This document shows, in pieces, positions 18,444 through 27,373 of a stretch of DNA of 64,000 nt (positions within the stretch are counted from its first letter, which is position 1; the number at the start of each line of letters is the position of its first letter). Origin of the DNA: an uncultured Oleiphilaceae bacterium (GTDB lineage: Bacteria > Pseudomonadota > Gammaproteobacteria > Pseudomonadales > Oleiphilaceae); NCBI GenBank assembly GCA_913060665.1, contig CAJXUY010000017.1, forward strand, positions 49,760-113,759. The letters are read 5' to 3'. Position numbers and translations under genes: made by a program. The notes below the pieces were generated by a model. The model ran no database searches. It saw only the letters and a list, made by a program, of their open reading frames with translations, and had not been told where the DNA came from.

Positions 18444-18898
18444 TCGATATTGAGGCTAGTGGACTTGCAGAAGAAAGTTACCCCATTGAAATAGCGTGGC
18501 AGTCAGTTAGCAATGAAGATGACTTCGACTCGTTTTTGATTCAACCGATTGATCGCTGGAAGCATTGGGATACTTATGCAGAGGAGCATGTTCATCACAT
18601 TTCGCGAAACTCGTTATTTGAACAAGGTATCTCAGCACAATCGGCATGTGAGAGATTAAATGAAAGGCTCAAAAATAAAGTCGTATATTCAGATGCTGTA
18701 AATTTCGATGAACGCTGGATATTAAAGCTGTTTAATGACCTTGGCATCAAGCCATCGTTTTCTATTAAATCGATATTTTCACTAGATCCGGATTTTCAAG
18801 AGGCTGCTTACAGTGAAGAACTTTGTCTTCAGCCTGTTAAGCATAGAGCGTTGGATGACGCTCGTCAGATAGCTCGAATATTAAAGCTATACTTATAA
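18434..18898 (+). CDS. DnaQ-like (DEDDh) 3'-5' exonuclease family protein
   Basis: This 154-aa protein has the RNase T/DnaQ superfamily pattern: DxE in VIDIEASG near the N-terminus, an acidic motif II (SDAVNFDERWI), and HRALDDARQ near the C-terminus (H and D of DEDDh). I chose the ATG at 18434. This makes it overlap tniQ by 10 bp, so it is translationally coupled to the transposon target selector. A close paralogue lies at 26444-26914. I know of no exonuclease in the standard Tn7 gene set, so an accessory role in transposition is an open possibility. Confidence 0.85.
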   Translation: MYVIDIEASGLAEESYPIEIAWQSVSNEDDFDSFLIQPIDRWKHWDTYAEEHVHHISRNSLFEQGISAQSACERLNERLKNKVVYSDAVNFDERWILKLFNDLGIKPSFSIKSIFSLDPDFQEAAYSEELCLQPVKHRALDDARQIARILKLYL

Positions 18899-18917
18899 GG
18901 CGCCAAAAGATTTGCTC

Positions 18918-18969
18918 ATTACGAGTTATGGAACCCTAATAAATTTATTAGGGTTCCATAACTCGTAAT
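18918..18969. terminator. Perfect 52-bp palindrome after the tniQ-exonuclease operon
   Basis: Two 26-bp arms are exact inverse complements with no loop. The centre is AAATTT (18941-18946) and each arm contains GGAACCCTAAT or its complement. It follows the exonuclease stop by 20 bp and could act as a bidirectional terminator, although it lacks a clear T-run on either side. Because the symmetry is complete over 52 bp, it may instead be a recombinase or protein-binding site. Confidence 0.55.
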
Positions 18970-19049
18970 TTTGAAACTACTAATGTAGGTGTTTGATATA
19001 ACTTGTAAATAATTCCGTTATTTGGCTTCAGTGTAATTTGTAACCCTTT

Positions 19050-19183
19050 AAATTAATAATTTATATAACCTATTGGTTATTATAGGTTTGCTAATAAATA
19101 GTATATAAGCTATATAATTATAGTGTGAATATAATATATATATTATAAAGTAACGATTATAAAATAGGTTATAGGTTATTATA
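19050..19183 (+). promoter_or_regulatory. AT-rich promoter/operator of mobile mystery A/B
   Basis: The region is very AT-rich and ends in TTATTATAATG at the mobile mystery A start. It contains related operator-like repeats: ATAACC-TATT-GGTTAT at 19065-19080, and AGGTTATAGGTTAT near 19166-19179. Xre-type antitoxins normally repress their own operon, so these repeats are the likely binding sites. Confidence 0.5.
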
Positions 19184-19651
19184 ATGCGTGCAGAAGATCG
19201 TAATTTAGCTAGAAAGCAGCTCGACAAACGCCTCAATTTGTTACGAAATTCTCAGGCGCATACACGACCGCCTCGTGGTTGGGTTAAGGCTATCCGCGAA
19301 GCTTTAGGGCTTACGAGCGCTCAACTTGGTAAGCGTATGGGCGTCAGTCAGCCTCGTATCCTTGATATCGAAAAGTCAGAAAAGTCAGGCTCAATTACTT
19401 TGGACACATTAGAGCGAGCCGCCAATGCAATGGATTGTAAATTAGTTTATGCACTTGTCCCAAAAAATCCGCTTCAAGAAGTTGTAGAGGATCGTGCTCG
19501 TGCTTTGGCTAATAAGCAGATGAAAATTACAGGGCATAATATGGCGCTCGAAGCACAATCTGTATTGGTTGACGATGAAGAGGAACAGCTCGAAATAATG
19601 GTACGCAAGATTATAGAAAAGGCGGGTTCAAATTTGTGGGTGGATGACTGA
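19184..19651 (+). CDS. Mobile mystery protein A (Xre-type HTH)
   Basis: This 155-aa DNA-binding protein matches the mob_myst_A family. The N-terminal AEDRNLARKQLDKRL segment is followed by an Xre HTH at about residues 38-90 (LTSAQLGKRMGVSQPRILDIEKSEKSGSITL). The family is nearly always paired with mobile mystery protein B. Its stop overlaps the downstream start (19651), indicating coupling. By analogy it is the antitoxin or regulator of the Fic protein. Confidence 0.9.
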   Translation: MRAEDRNLARKQLDKRLNLLRNSQAHTRPPRGWVKAIREALGLTSAQLGKRMGVSQPRILDIEKSEKSGSITLDTLERAANAMDCKLVYALVPKNPLQEVVEDRARALANKQMKITGHNMALEAQSVLVDDEEEQLEIMVRKIIEKAGSNLWVDD

Positions 19652-20238
19652 TGACAGACCCAATAATAGAAGAAGATGAAGCATCAACCCCGTTAACTGA
19701 AGAGGAACGGGAAGATTTGCTTCCGTCATATATCAGTTTGCGTTCAGAGCTGAATGAGGCGGAGCAGCGTCATATCTTGGCTGCTGAAGAGTGGGCCTTT
19801 AAGTCAAAACGAGATGTTTTGTCTGAGCAGTTTCTGAAGAATCTACATAAAAGAATGCTTGGGCAGGTTTGGCGATGGGCTGGCGTATTAAGGACGTCAG
19901 AACGGAATATTGGTGTGGATGCTTATCGCATCACGACAGAGTTGAGACAGCTTATAGAAGATTGTAAATGTTGGGTCGAATTCTCCACTTATGAACCCGA
20001 TGAAATTGCAGCCAGGTTTTCACATCGTTTAGTTAAGATCCATCCTTTTCCAAATGGGAATGGTAGACATTCACGAACTGCCGCTGACTTATTGCTTGTT
20101 TCATTAGGGCGAGAGCGATTCACATGGGGACGGGCTAATCTTGTTGATGTTGGGGAAACAAGAAATAAATATATTGAAGCGCTTCATGCGGCGGACAACC
20201 ATGACTACGCGCCATTTTATAAATTTGTTCGATCATGA
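19651..20238 (+). CDS. Mobile mystery protein B (Fic/DOC family)
   Basis: This 195-aa Fic-domain protein has the complete active-site motif HPFPNGNGRHSR (His near residue 131) and the preceding flap (RTSERNIGVDAYRI). Fic enzymes usually transfer AMP or another phosphate-containing group to target proteins. It matches mob_myst_B, which occurs with mobile mystery A on plasmids and islands. An intact catalytic motif argues that it is active and probably held in check by its partner. Confidence 0.92.
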   Translation: MTDPIIEEDEASTPLTEEEREDLLPSYISLRSELNEAEQRHILAAEEWAFKSKRDVLSEQFLKNLHKRMLGQVWRWAGVLRTSERNIGVDAYRITTELRQLIEDCKCWVEFSTYEPDEIAARFSHRLVKIHPFPNGNGRHSRTAADLLLVSLGRERFTWGRANLVDVGETRNKYIEALHAADNHDYAPFYKFVRS

Positions 20239-20521
20239 CTGATTGGGCTTCATTATTTCGAAAATAGATTTTGTAGACAGTAGCTCTGACACTATGCATT
20301 TAAAATTATATATTATGGAAAGGCATCCACAAAAACCGTAGATTTTTAATTCTTCGACCTTTCATAGTTTTATTTGACTTGATTTTATAGGTCTGTTTGA
20401 TATAAGTTTAAATTGCTATGAGGATATAGAGCTTAATAAAATTGATTTGTTTTACAAAAGATAAATTATTTATTAGTTGATGTTGTTTCTCGTATTTAGC
20501 GAAAAAATAATATTCGTTTAA

Positions 20522-21799
20522 ATGCTAAGGTTCAACGAAATGGAATTTTCAGAGCTATTCTCAATCTTTAGTGATTTTCTTTCACAAAATTCACTCACGT
20601 CTTTAGGTATTATCTCTTTCTTCGGCTTTCTCTGTACGGGTTTTTTCTCGTATAGAAGGCAAACAACCTCAAATAAAAATTTAATAGGCGATTTTTTCGT
20701 CGATCAAGATATGTTAACTCCACCCCTGGAACGTCCTGCCTATAGTGACCGCATGGCATATGTACTTTCTGAAATGTCGGACTTAGCGTATTTCAAATTT
20801 GAGGGACCAAGCAGCTTTATTACAGATGCAGTCAAGAGCATTGTCGACCTTAAACTTGATGAAACAGAAAGTATTCGTGATTTTCTTGATGAATTCAGTG
20901 AAAATGCTTTATTAGGGCATAATATAAGTGTTGATTTACTTAGAAAATTACTTAAAAAAAGTGGCTTTGACCTTCTCGAAACGATAAATATAAAATCTAG
21001 TCAAGCCTTTGTTTGTAAACGTAATGTAGAAAAAGAGCAGTCATATCTGGTTATTGCATTCAGGGGTACTGAAGATGAAATCTCGGACTGGCTGACTGAT
21101 ATATATGCCTTACCAACTCATGTCGGATCTACTAAAGTTCATACTGGTTTTAATAACGCTTTTAGAGTGAATACAGATAAAGGTAAAACCATAGAAAATA
21201 TATTATCCGATATTTTAAAGTCAGAACAAGCACTTAGCGATAAAGGTGACCTATTACCACTTTTTCTTACGGGGCACTCTCTAGGAGGGGCGCTTGCTTT
21301 ACTTGCAACTAAGCACCTAGCTTCTGACGTTAATGGGGCTTGCTATACTTTTGGAGCTCCAAGGGTAGCTAGTTATGAGTACTTTGATAATATCAAAACA
21401 CCAGTTTATCGAGTGGTTAATTCAAGTGATATTGTGCCCAAAATACCGCCTGGAGCTATCACTGCTTTATTCATGAATTTATTTAAGGCTTTAGCTTTTT
21501 TATCGAGTTTTTCTCTATCCCTCTCTAATTTTTTTAGAAAACTAGAAGAGATGATTGATAAGTTAAATGGATATCGTCATTACGGAGACCTACGTTACTT
21601 AACTGATGTGGCTGAAGGCCGTTTCAAAGACGTAAAACTATTAAGTAATCCACCAGCGATTGATCGGTTAATATGGTTTTGGAAGCATATATTTGCCACA
21701 GTTAAAGCCCCTTTACGAAGTCATAGCATGCTTATATATAGGAAGAAAATTTATCAGGTTGCTTGTGATCGTAATTGTAAGGTTATTAATAAAAAATAA
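20522..21799 (+). CDS. Class 3 lipase-like protein with N-terminal membrane segment
   Basis: This 425-aa protein has one hydrophobic segment near residues 26-43 (LGIISFFGFLCTGFFSYRR), then a Lipase_3 domain. The nucleophile elbow is GHSLGG (Ser near 252). A conserved YTFGAPRV strand, a SSDIVPKIPP aspartate region and a downstream histidine (GYRHYGDLRYL) fit the triad. It is 65 bp upstream of an SGNH hydrolase and likely in one operon with it. Possible roles are a phospholipase effector in defence or a lipid-modifying enzyme; neither is shown. Confidence 0.82.
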   Translation: MLRFNEMEFSELFSIFSDFLSQNSLTSLGIISFFGFLCTGFFSYRRQTTSNKNLIGDFFVDQDMLTPPLERPAYSDRMAYVLSEMSDLAYFKFEGPSSFITDAVKSIVDLKLDETESIRDFLDEFSENALLGHNISVDLLRKLLKKSGFDLLETINIKSSQAFVCKRNVEKEQSYLVIAFRGTEDEISDWLTDIYALPTHVGSTKVHTGFNNAFRVNTDKGKTIENILSDILKSEQALSDKGDLLPLFLTGHSLGGALALLATKHLASDVNGACYTFGAPRVASYEYFDNIKTPVYRVVNSSDIVPKIPPGAITALFMNLFKALAFLSSFSLSLSNFFRKLEEMIDKLNGYRHYGDLRYLTDVAEGRFKDVKLLSNPPAIDRLIWFWKHIFATVKAPLRSHSMLIYRKKIYQVACDRNCKVINKK

Positions 21800-21864
21800 G
21801 TTTTTCTATGGTAGCTAAATATAAATATAAAAATTAATTTGACAAACACTGAGTGAAATAAGAT

Positions 21865-22758
21865 ATGAGACAAAATATTAGTCCGCATTTGGCAGAAAAA
21901 CTAGAAAAGCATGGCGTTACTAAAGAGCAGAAGTATTTTGAATGGATGATCAATGAATTTCCTGAGCGAATTAATATTTATGCAGAAGGCGATAGCTGGT
22001 TCGGTTACCCTAAGAAAAATCTAATTATTGGTGACCCATCAAATATATTAGCTTGGATCTGCAATGATATGAGAGGGGATATTAATATGCTTCGTCATGA
22101 ATCTAATGGCGATGAAATAATGGAAATGGTTTATGGGGATCAAAAACTTAAAACTTTTGAGGTTTTAGAGCGTAGCGGAAACAACATTGACTATATACTT
22201 TTGTCTGGCGGAGGTAATGATATTGTTGGTGAGTATGACATGAACTTCATCTTAAAGCCTGGCCAATATATTGATGGTGCTTCCGCAGAGTCGTTGATAG
22301 ATAAAGTTAGGTTTGAACGTAAGTTAGAAAGTGTTCGTAACGCATATATCGATTTTATGGATATCAGAAATGATTTTGCTCCTGAAGCAAATATTATTAC
22401 ACACATGTACGATATTCCAACTGCTAGTTCTGAGGGGGTTCATTTATTTGGGGGTATCGTTGGTGACTGGTATGAAACCAAGTCATGGATGAGCCCTTAT
22501 CTGAGTGATAGAGGTATACCATTTGATAAACAGAATGAAATAATTCTCTATTTGCTTTCTAGTTTTGGTAAAACTATTAAAAATATTGAATCATTACCGC
22601 AGGCCAATGGTAAATTTCACGTTCTTGGAACTCAAGGAACCCTTGAAGCTGGAAATGAAGATGATTGGCGTGATGAAATTCATCCAAGCCCCGCAGGGTT
22701 TAGAAAAATAGCTAGCTTGTTCATAGATAAAATTAAAGAATTAAGCAGTGCTATTTAA
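21865..22758 (+). CDS. SGNH/GDSL-type hydrolase
   Basis: This 297-aa protein has block I (AEGDSWFG, Ser near residue 43), block III-like GGGND (near 116) and the C-terminal Asp-x-x-His block (DEIHPSPAG, near 272). The second block is less clear. There is no signal peptide, so it is probably cytoplasmic. Its pairing with the upstream class 3 lipase puts two different ester hydrolases in one small operon. Natural substrates are unknown. Confidence 0.82.
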   Translation: MRQNISPHLAEKLEKHGVTKEQKYFEWMINEFPERINIYAEGDSWFGYPKKNLIIGDPSNILAWICNDMRGDINMLRHESNGDEIMEMVYGDQKLKTFEVLERSGNNIDYILLSGGGNDIVGEYDMNFILKPGQYIDGASAESLIDKVRFERKLESVRNAYIDFMDIRNDFAPEANIITHMYDIPTASSEGVHLFGGIVGDWYETKSWMSPYLSDRGIPFDKQNEIILYLLSSFGKTIKNIESLPQANGKFHVLGTQGTLEAGNEDDWRDEIHPSPAGFRKIASLFIDKIKELSSAI

Positions 22759-23142
22759 TTAGTTAACTTATTATTTAAAAAAATAATAGAACATGTGTAA
22801 TACAGGGACTTCTCCATGAGTTTTAGAATTACATGTATTTCAATCGCCATAACTAGCCTCATAATTTTCTAGCCGCCAAGAAGATGCTTAGTTATCTACT
22901 GGTCTAACAAAAAAATTAGAAGGCTTGTGTATCCAATAGGTTTTTGGATGTTTTTTCGTACATCTTAAGTCGTTCGGACACTGGGTCTAGCTGCTAGTGA
23001 ACCGACCGACCGGATACTTTCAACTTTGACGATGGCAGAAATCTTTCAAGTGTCGTACAGTGTCATGAATCATTTTTATTTGATGAATATAATCAAAACC
23101 TTGATAGATGGGTAAAATTTTTTTTAGCACAATGAGGGTAAT
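22759..23142. other. Intergenic region with gene fragments
   Basis: This 384-bp stretch holds no intact gene. A short open frame at 22818-22874 begins like a membrane or signal segment (MSFRITCISIAITSLIIF) and stops. From about 23006 to 23130 a plus-strand frame lacking a start reads like a real protein tail (FDDGRNLSSVVQ... NQNLDRWVKFFLAQ, stop at 23128-23130). These look like remains of a decayed gene. The promoter of the 23143 gene must lie within or after this fragment. Confidence 0.4.
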
Positions 23143-23592
23143 ATGCTTGGAATAGATGGTGCATTAACTATCGATAGTGAATCCGCGTCAATACAGACAC
23201 ATTTAGGTATACTTCAAAATGTAATTCAGCGTATGGCTGCTAACAGTTCTGCAAGCAAAGCTTGGTGTGTAACACTAGTTTCCGCAGTACTCGTTATCGT
23301 TGCAGATAAAGATAAACCAGATTATGCATATATAGCATTACTGCCGACCTTTGTATTTGGAGCTTTAGACGCATATTATTTGGCCCTTGAAAAAGCATTT
23401 CGAAATTCATATAACGATTTTATATTTAAACTACATAACAAGACTCTTACCGAAATGGACTTATATTCCGTAGCACCTAAAGGTAGTATGTCTATTTTGC
23501 AATGGACTTCCCTGAAATCCTTTTCTGTTTGGGGGTTTTATATTTCTTTGGTCGTCTTAATTCTAATTACGAAAGCTATTGCAATTGGTTAA
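23143..23592 (+). CDS. Small multi-pass membrane protein near a TIR gene
   Basis: This 149-aa protein has a soluble N-terminal helix (HLGILQNVIQRMAANSS), then three membrane segments: near residues 45-60 (WCVTLVSAVLVIVA), 66-88 (YAYIALLPTFVFGALDAYYL) and 127-147. I recall this as a widespread uncharacterised family resembling SLATT-type membrane effectors and often found near TIR or nucleotide-signalling genes; that is from memory. It converges with the TIR gene at 23733. An AGGG site precedes the ATG. Confidence 0.75.
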   Translation: MLGIDGALTIDSESASIQTHLGILQNVIQRMAANSSASKAWCVTLVSAVLVIVADKDKPDYAYIALLPTFVFGALDAYYLALEKAFRNSYNDFIFKLHNKTLTEMDLYSVAPKGSMSILQWTSLKSFSVWGFYISLVVLILITKAIAIG

Positions 23593-23732
23593 TATTCTAG
23601 AAATAGATTATGACTGTTGTTTTTTAGAAAAAATGTGATTTAAAGTTATTTTCAATTTGCCTAACTCTAATGAATATATACACATTTTCACTACGCTCAC
23701 CTAAAAATGATTTAATGGCTTGATTTAATTGT

Positions 23733-25409
23733 TCATTGCAGGAACAACAGGCCTTTAATCAGTTTTATTACTTGACCTATGCTCGCAATAACTTTATCCC
23801 ATAAAGAATATTCTACAGTTGCAGCTAAGCGCGCACCTGGGAGAGAGATAACTATATTATTATCTCTTAAAATTCCTAGTAGCTTAATTTCTTGAACTGT
23901 TGAAACTTTGAGTGGTAAGGGGAAATTTTTCCAAGTATCCCCGTTATTATCACTGACTTTAATGCCGAATACGCCGTCTTCCGATTCCCTATATGCAATA
24001 ACGATACGATTTGATGCATCCAACCCCATGACAACGTCAGTTATTATTTTAGCTGGCAAAATTTCGTCCCAGGATTCTCCATTGTCTATTGAGCGAAATA
24101 ATCCTCCTTCAGCCCCTTGATCATCAAGCTGTGTGTTATTTGTAGCGAATAGTAACTCTTTAGAATTATCGAGCACTGTTGAAACGGCTACAATTCCTGA
24201 AATATCAATGTCTTGATTGATTATTTTCCAATCAGCAGCACTAAAATCTAGACTCCCACCATCTATAGAGCTAGTATTTTGGAACCAAGCTATAGATACT
24301 CCAGAGTTATAAATTCTCGCATCAGGGGGGGTAGTGTGATGTTCTGAGAATCCAATATAATTGCCTTTTCCGCAGTTGAACACCTTTATAGTATCTTCTT
24401 GTGACGAACTAAAGCTCGTTCTTTCAGTATGTTCAAAGTCCCAAGCAATATTCTCGTTATCATCAATACTTAGCTGTACGCATTTAGAAACTCTTGAAGA
24501 GAGATTACTCCAAATTTCATTTGCAGTAGGTTCTTCATCTTGGAATGCTTGAATGTCATCTAATAGTGTCCCATGATGGTCGCAGGATTTATGTTTATCA
24601 GGTTTGCTATAGAAACAATCACTAAGTATGAATGAGCCAGCGTCATCAGATGACATTCTGAATTCACCCGTAACTCCAACTCCACCAGCAGTGCTGATTT
24701 CATAAAATTGGTCATTCGTCCTATCAACTATGTCTGCAGACCGACCACGAATTATAGTAGTTGTACGCGTCCTAATACTTTCAACATCGTCAGAGTCTTT
24801 AACTAAGATTGCATCATCAAAGCCACCTTTACCTGAATTTAGAAAGGTCCACCCATTATCAGGCATTACAAATATAGCAATAAGTACTGTCGTAATAAAA
24901 TATAAAATTAACAAGGATGAGATAATGCTAGTTATCCAAAATAAAATACTTAGCCAATATAAGGAGGGGAATAGTACGTGAACATTGATTCCATGAATTT
25001 TGAAGTCTATCCCTTTAGGAAGTGTTGCTCCTGTTTTTAGAATGATTGGTAAAATCTGAAGTTGTCCTTCGCTCTGTAGGTCAATCCCGTGTTCAATTTC
25101 CTGTAGAACATTTCTGCGTTGATGCGTGTCACGTCCGCATAATACCACTAACAAATCAGAATTAAGTAGTTCGTTTTGAAGCTCGACTGGGGTAACGGAA
25201 TTTCCAGGCTTCAACGACGATTGATCTAAGAAAACAGTGTTAGGGTTAGAATCTTTTCGAAGCTTAATGATTTTCTTTCGGACTTCTGTCGCTTTTCTAA
25301 AGTCAGTATGAGAATAAGCGATAAATATTCTTCTGGAGCCCCTCAGTATCTTGTGAGCATGACGTCTGGGTTCTTCTGAAAATGCGTACTTGTGGAAAAG
25401 ACCTTTCAT
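23733..25409 (-). CDS. TIR-domain membrane protein with Asp-box propeller-like C-terminus
   Basis: A 558-aa protein with three parts. Residues about 24-150 are TIR-like: RRIFIAYSHTDFRKATEVRK, VFLDQSSLKPGNS, SDLLVVLCGRDTH and NVLQEIEHGI with a candidate catalytic Glu. Residues about 150-190 form two membrane helices. The rest contains Asp-box (BNR) motifs near 441 (SIDNGESWDE) and 486 (VSDNNGDTWKN), typical of sialidase-like beta-propellers. TIR domains in bacterial defence often cleave NAD+; a propeller sensor across the membrane is an unusual partner. Activity is inferred only. Confidence 0.82.
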   Translation of the reverse strand: MKGLFHKYAFSEEPRRHAHKILRGSRRIFIAYSHTDFRKATEVRKKIIKLRKDSNPNTVFLDQSSLKPGNSVTPVELQNELLNSDLLVVLCGRDTHQRRNVLQEIEHGIDLQSEGQLQILPIILKTGATLPKGIDFKIHGINVHVLFPSLYWLSILFWITSIISSLLILYFITTVLIAIFVMPDNGWTFLNSGKGGFDDAILVKDSDDVESIRTRTTTIIRGRSADIVDRTNDQFYEISTAGGVGVTGEFRMSSDDAGSFILSDCFYSKPDKHKSCDHHGTLLDDIQAFQDEEPTANEIWSNLSSRVSKCVQLSIDDNENIAWDFEHTERTSFSSSQEDTIKVFNCGKGNYIGFSEHHTTPPDARIYNSGVSIAWFQNTSSIDGGSLDFSAADWKIINQDIDISGIVAVSTVLDNSKELLFATNNTQLDDQGAEGGLFRSIDNGESWDEILPAKIITDVVMGLDASNRIVIAYRESEDGVFGIKVSDNNGDTWKNFPLPLKVSTVQEIKLLGILRDNNIVISLPGARLAATVEYSLWDKVIASIGQVIKLIKGLLFLQ

Positions 25410-26195
25410 ATTTCTCTTAGGGCAATTACGAAAAAGTATTATTTCTTCATCTTAGAGTCTTATTTATGTTAATTCCATCTTAGCAGCTATTTTCCTAAGA
25501 TTTCTTTTAAAATACTACATAACTGCATCATAAGCTGGTAGTAAGCAGTCTAATCGGACTATTCTATATTTTAAATCACAGACTGGTAGACCGAAGGGTC
25601 TATTTGATCTGAACGGCATTAATACGTTGTGAATTCTAGTCAAAACAGTATTGTCAGTTCAAGTTCAAACCTAAATTTATGCTCAAAGAGTTCTTCATTG
25701 GTTTTACATTACTGCAGCACACTAAATTTCTTGTCCTTATACAGCTCTAACAATACTAGCCTTAAAAGCAGTCTATTTATACAATAAATACAATGTTTTA
25801 GGATTGGGAAGGATTAAGCGAATTTAAAACTGATTGAGAACAATTAAGTACATTTTTCTAGGGAAGAATTGAGTTTTGCTTAACGTTAGAATAGGCTATG
25901 CAGGGCAGTCGGGTAAGGATTAAATGAAGTCCGACATTGTGTTATGCCGTTTCGTTTAACTTGTCGCGTTGTTTCATGGACGTGTCGCTGTGTTTCGCTC
26001 GCGTGTCTACGTGAATAAAACGGCAAAATCAGGGGTAAGCTACTCGACGATCAAGAAATCGACCTATTTCGGTTTTTTGATCAAAAAGTAGCCTCTGAAA
26101 AAGACTCTAAATTTCAGCGTGAACCAGCTCGTTTCCTTTGCCTTGCATTTCATCTCAGTCAGATACAATTCGTTTATTCAAAAGAGATAGAAACA
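25410..26195. other. Non-coding stretch of about 790 bp
   Basis: No convincing gene is seen. Near 26038-26093 an inverted arrangement pairs GCTACT...GATCAA with TTGATC...AGTAGC, so a long imperfect hairpin is possible. A GC-richer patch at 25950-26030 differs from the AT-rich surroundings and may be a remnant of foreign sequence. The promoter of the Xre gene at 26196 should be near the right edge. Confidence 0.3.
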
Positions 26196-26435
26196 GTGAA
26201 CAAGCAAGACCCTAGATATGAGAAGTTACAGTTTCTACTTAGAGGCTTAAGAAAGAAGCAGGGAGTTAGACAGCAAGAGTTAGCTGAGCGACTCGGTCGA
26301 CCACAATCCTATGTATCAAAATATGAAGGTGGCGAAAGAAATATTGATTTGATTGAATTAATAGATGTAGCAAAATCTATTGATCTTGATCCGGCAGTAG
26401 TAATTTCTGAACTAGTTGCGAGCCTTTCAGAATAG
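26196..26435 (+). CDS. Small Xre-family HTH regulator
   Basis: This 79-aa protein is almost entirely an HTH_3 domain: LRKKQGVRQQELAERLGRPQSYVSKYEGGERNIDLIELIDVAKSI. Start is GTG at 26196. It converges with the exonuclease gene at 26444, with only 8 bp between the stops. It could regulate neighbouring cargo or be the remains of a toxin-antitoxin pair. Confidence 0.85.
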   Translation: MNKQDPRYEKLQFLLRGLRKKQGVRQQELAERLGRPQSYVSKYEGGERNIDLIELIDVAKSIDLDPAVVISELVASLSE

Positions 26436-26443
26436 ACGCCCGA

Positions 26444-26914
26444 CTAAGTTTCTAATATGTGATGCACCCACGCTGCAATCTGCCTTGCGTCATCAAGGGC
26501 TCGGTGTTTTACAGGAGCGCTTTCTAGTAACTTGTTGTACTTTAAGTCTCCACCTTTTGGTAATAAATCTATTACTGAACCAAAACTAAATGTGGGCTTT
26601 ATTTCTGTCTCATCAAATAACTTCATAAGCCATCGTTGGTCGTACTCGACAGCATCTGAGTATATGACCTGATTTATCAGTGCTGAGTTGAGTCGCTCAC
26701 AAGCTTCATTTACGGTAATACCCGAATCAAACAACTGCTCGCGTGAGATATGGTGTATTTCACTTTCCGCATATTCATCCCAATAAGTCCAATCATCAGC
26801 AGGTACAATTAAGAAACTATCAAAGCTCTCTGGTTGTTCAGAGTCTTGCCAAGCAATTTCTATCGGGTAGCTTTCTTGGTGTAGGCCAGAAGCCTCAACA
26901 TCGACGATGATCAT
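26444..26914 (-). CDS. DnaQ-like exonuclease family protein, second copy
   Basis: This 156-aa protein is a clear paralogue of the exonuclease at 18434-18898. Shared features are the start VDVEASGL, SYPIEIAWQ, FDSFLI, YAE-HHISR, ACERLN, VIYSDAV, the DQRWLMKLF motif and APVKHRALDDARQIA. The DEDDh-type residues are present in the same places. Two copies within 8.5 kb, one attached to a transposon gene and one to an Xre gene, suggest duplication with cargo gain. Confidence 0.85.
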   Translation of the reverse strand: MIIVDVEASGLHQESYPIEIAWQDSEQPESFDSFLIVPADDWTYWDEYAESEIHHISREQLFDSGITVNEACERLNSALINQVIYSDAVEYDQRWLMKLFDETEIKPTFSFGSVIDLLPKGGDLKYNKLLESAPVKHRALDDARQIAAWVHHILET

Positions 26915-27373
26915 AAGTTGGTAATTTGAATTTGTGATGAAGTATTAGTTTATAACAGAAAAATGTTTATTCAATTGCCGACATTATCTATATGAATGAG
27001 ATACTTTATTATCTGTAGATATATTGAGACAGTTATTATGCCTGCTTACCGTATTAAACAAGATATTGGTTGATCTGAATTCTTTTTATTTCAGTAATTT
27101 AGTTCGAATTCGCTACCTAAAACTATTAGCCTTAATACTTCATCCATCTTACACTGACTGGCAGATCTCACTTAGAGCCTAAAAAACTGAGAATTTTAAT
27201 AAGAAATTAGGAAAGGGCATTAAGGCTGCGTTAATTTATAATTAACGTGTAGGGCCTTCAACTAACGATATATTTATAGATAAATAATTAGATCTATGAA
27301 CTCGAAGCTAAGGTAGTCAGGGCTTAATAACAAAAAAGAAAACTATTTAGGTTGCAGTGAAAGGAATTCATTA
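26915..27373. other. Non-coding stretch with hairpin, upstream of ABC-3C genes
   Basis: This 459-bp AT-rich region has no gene. A clean hairpin at 27229-27247 has the 8-bp stem CGTTAATT/AATTAACG with a 3-base loop and lies between short complementary AAGGC/GCCTT arms, which could be a terminator or attenuator. An AAAGGA ribosome site leads into the ATG at 27374. Confidence 0.4.

Noticed and set aside
12130..18898. CRISPR-associated transposon (CAST)
   Set aside because: Two TniQ proteins suggested it, but there is no Cas8, Cas7, Cas6, Cas12k or repeat array in the window.
19048..19236. Minus-strand 62-aa reading frame over the mobile mystery promoter
   Set aside because: It is a low-complexity, AT-driven frame (Ile/Tyr rich) overlapping the operator and the start of mobile mystery A.
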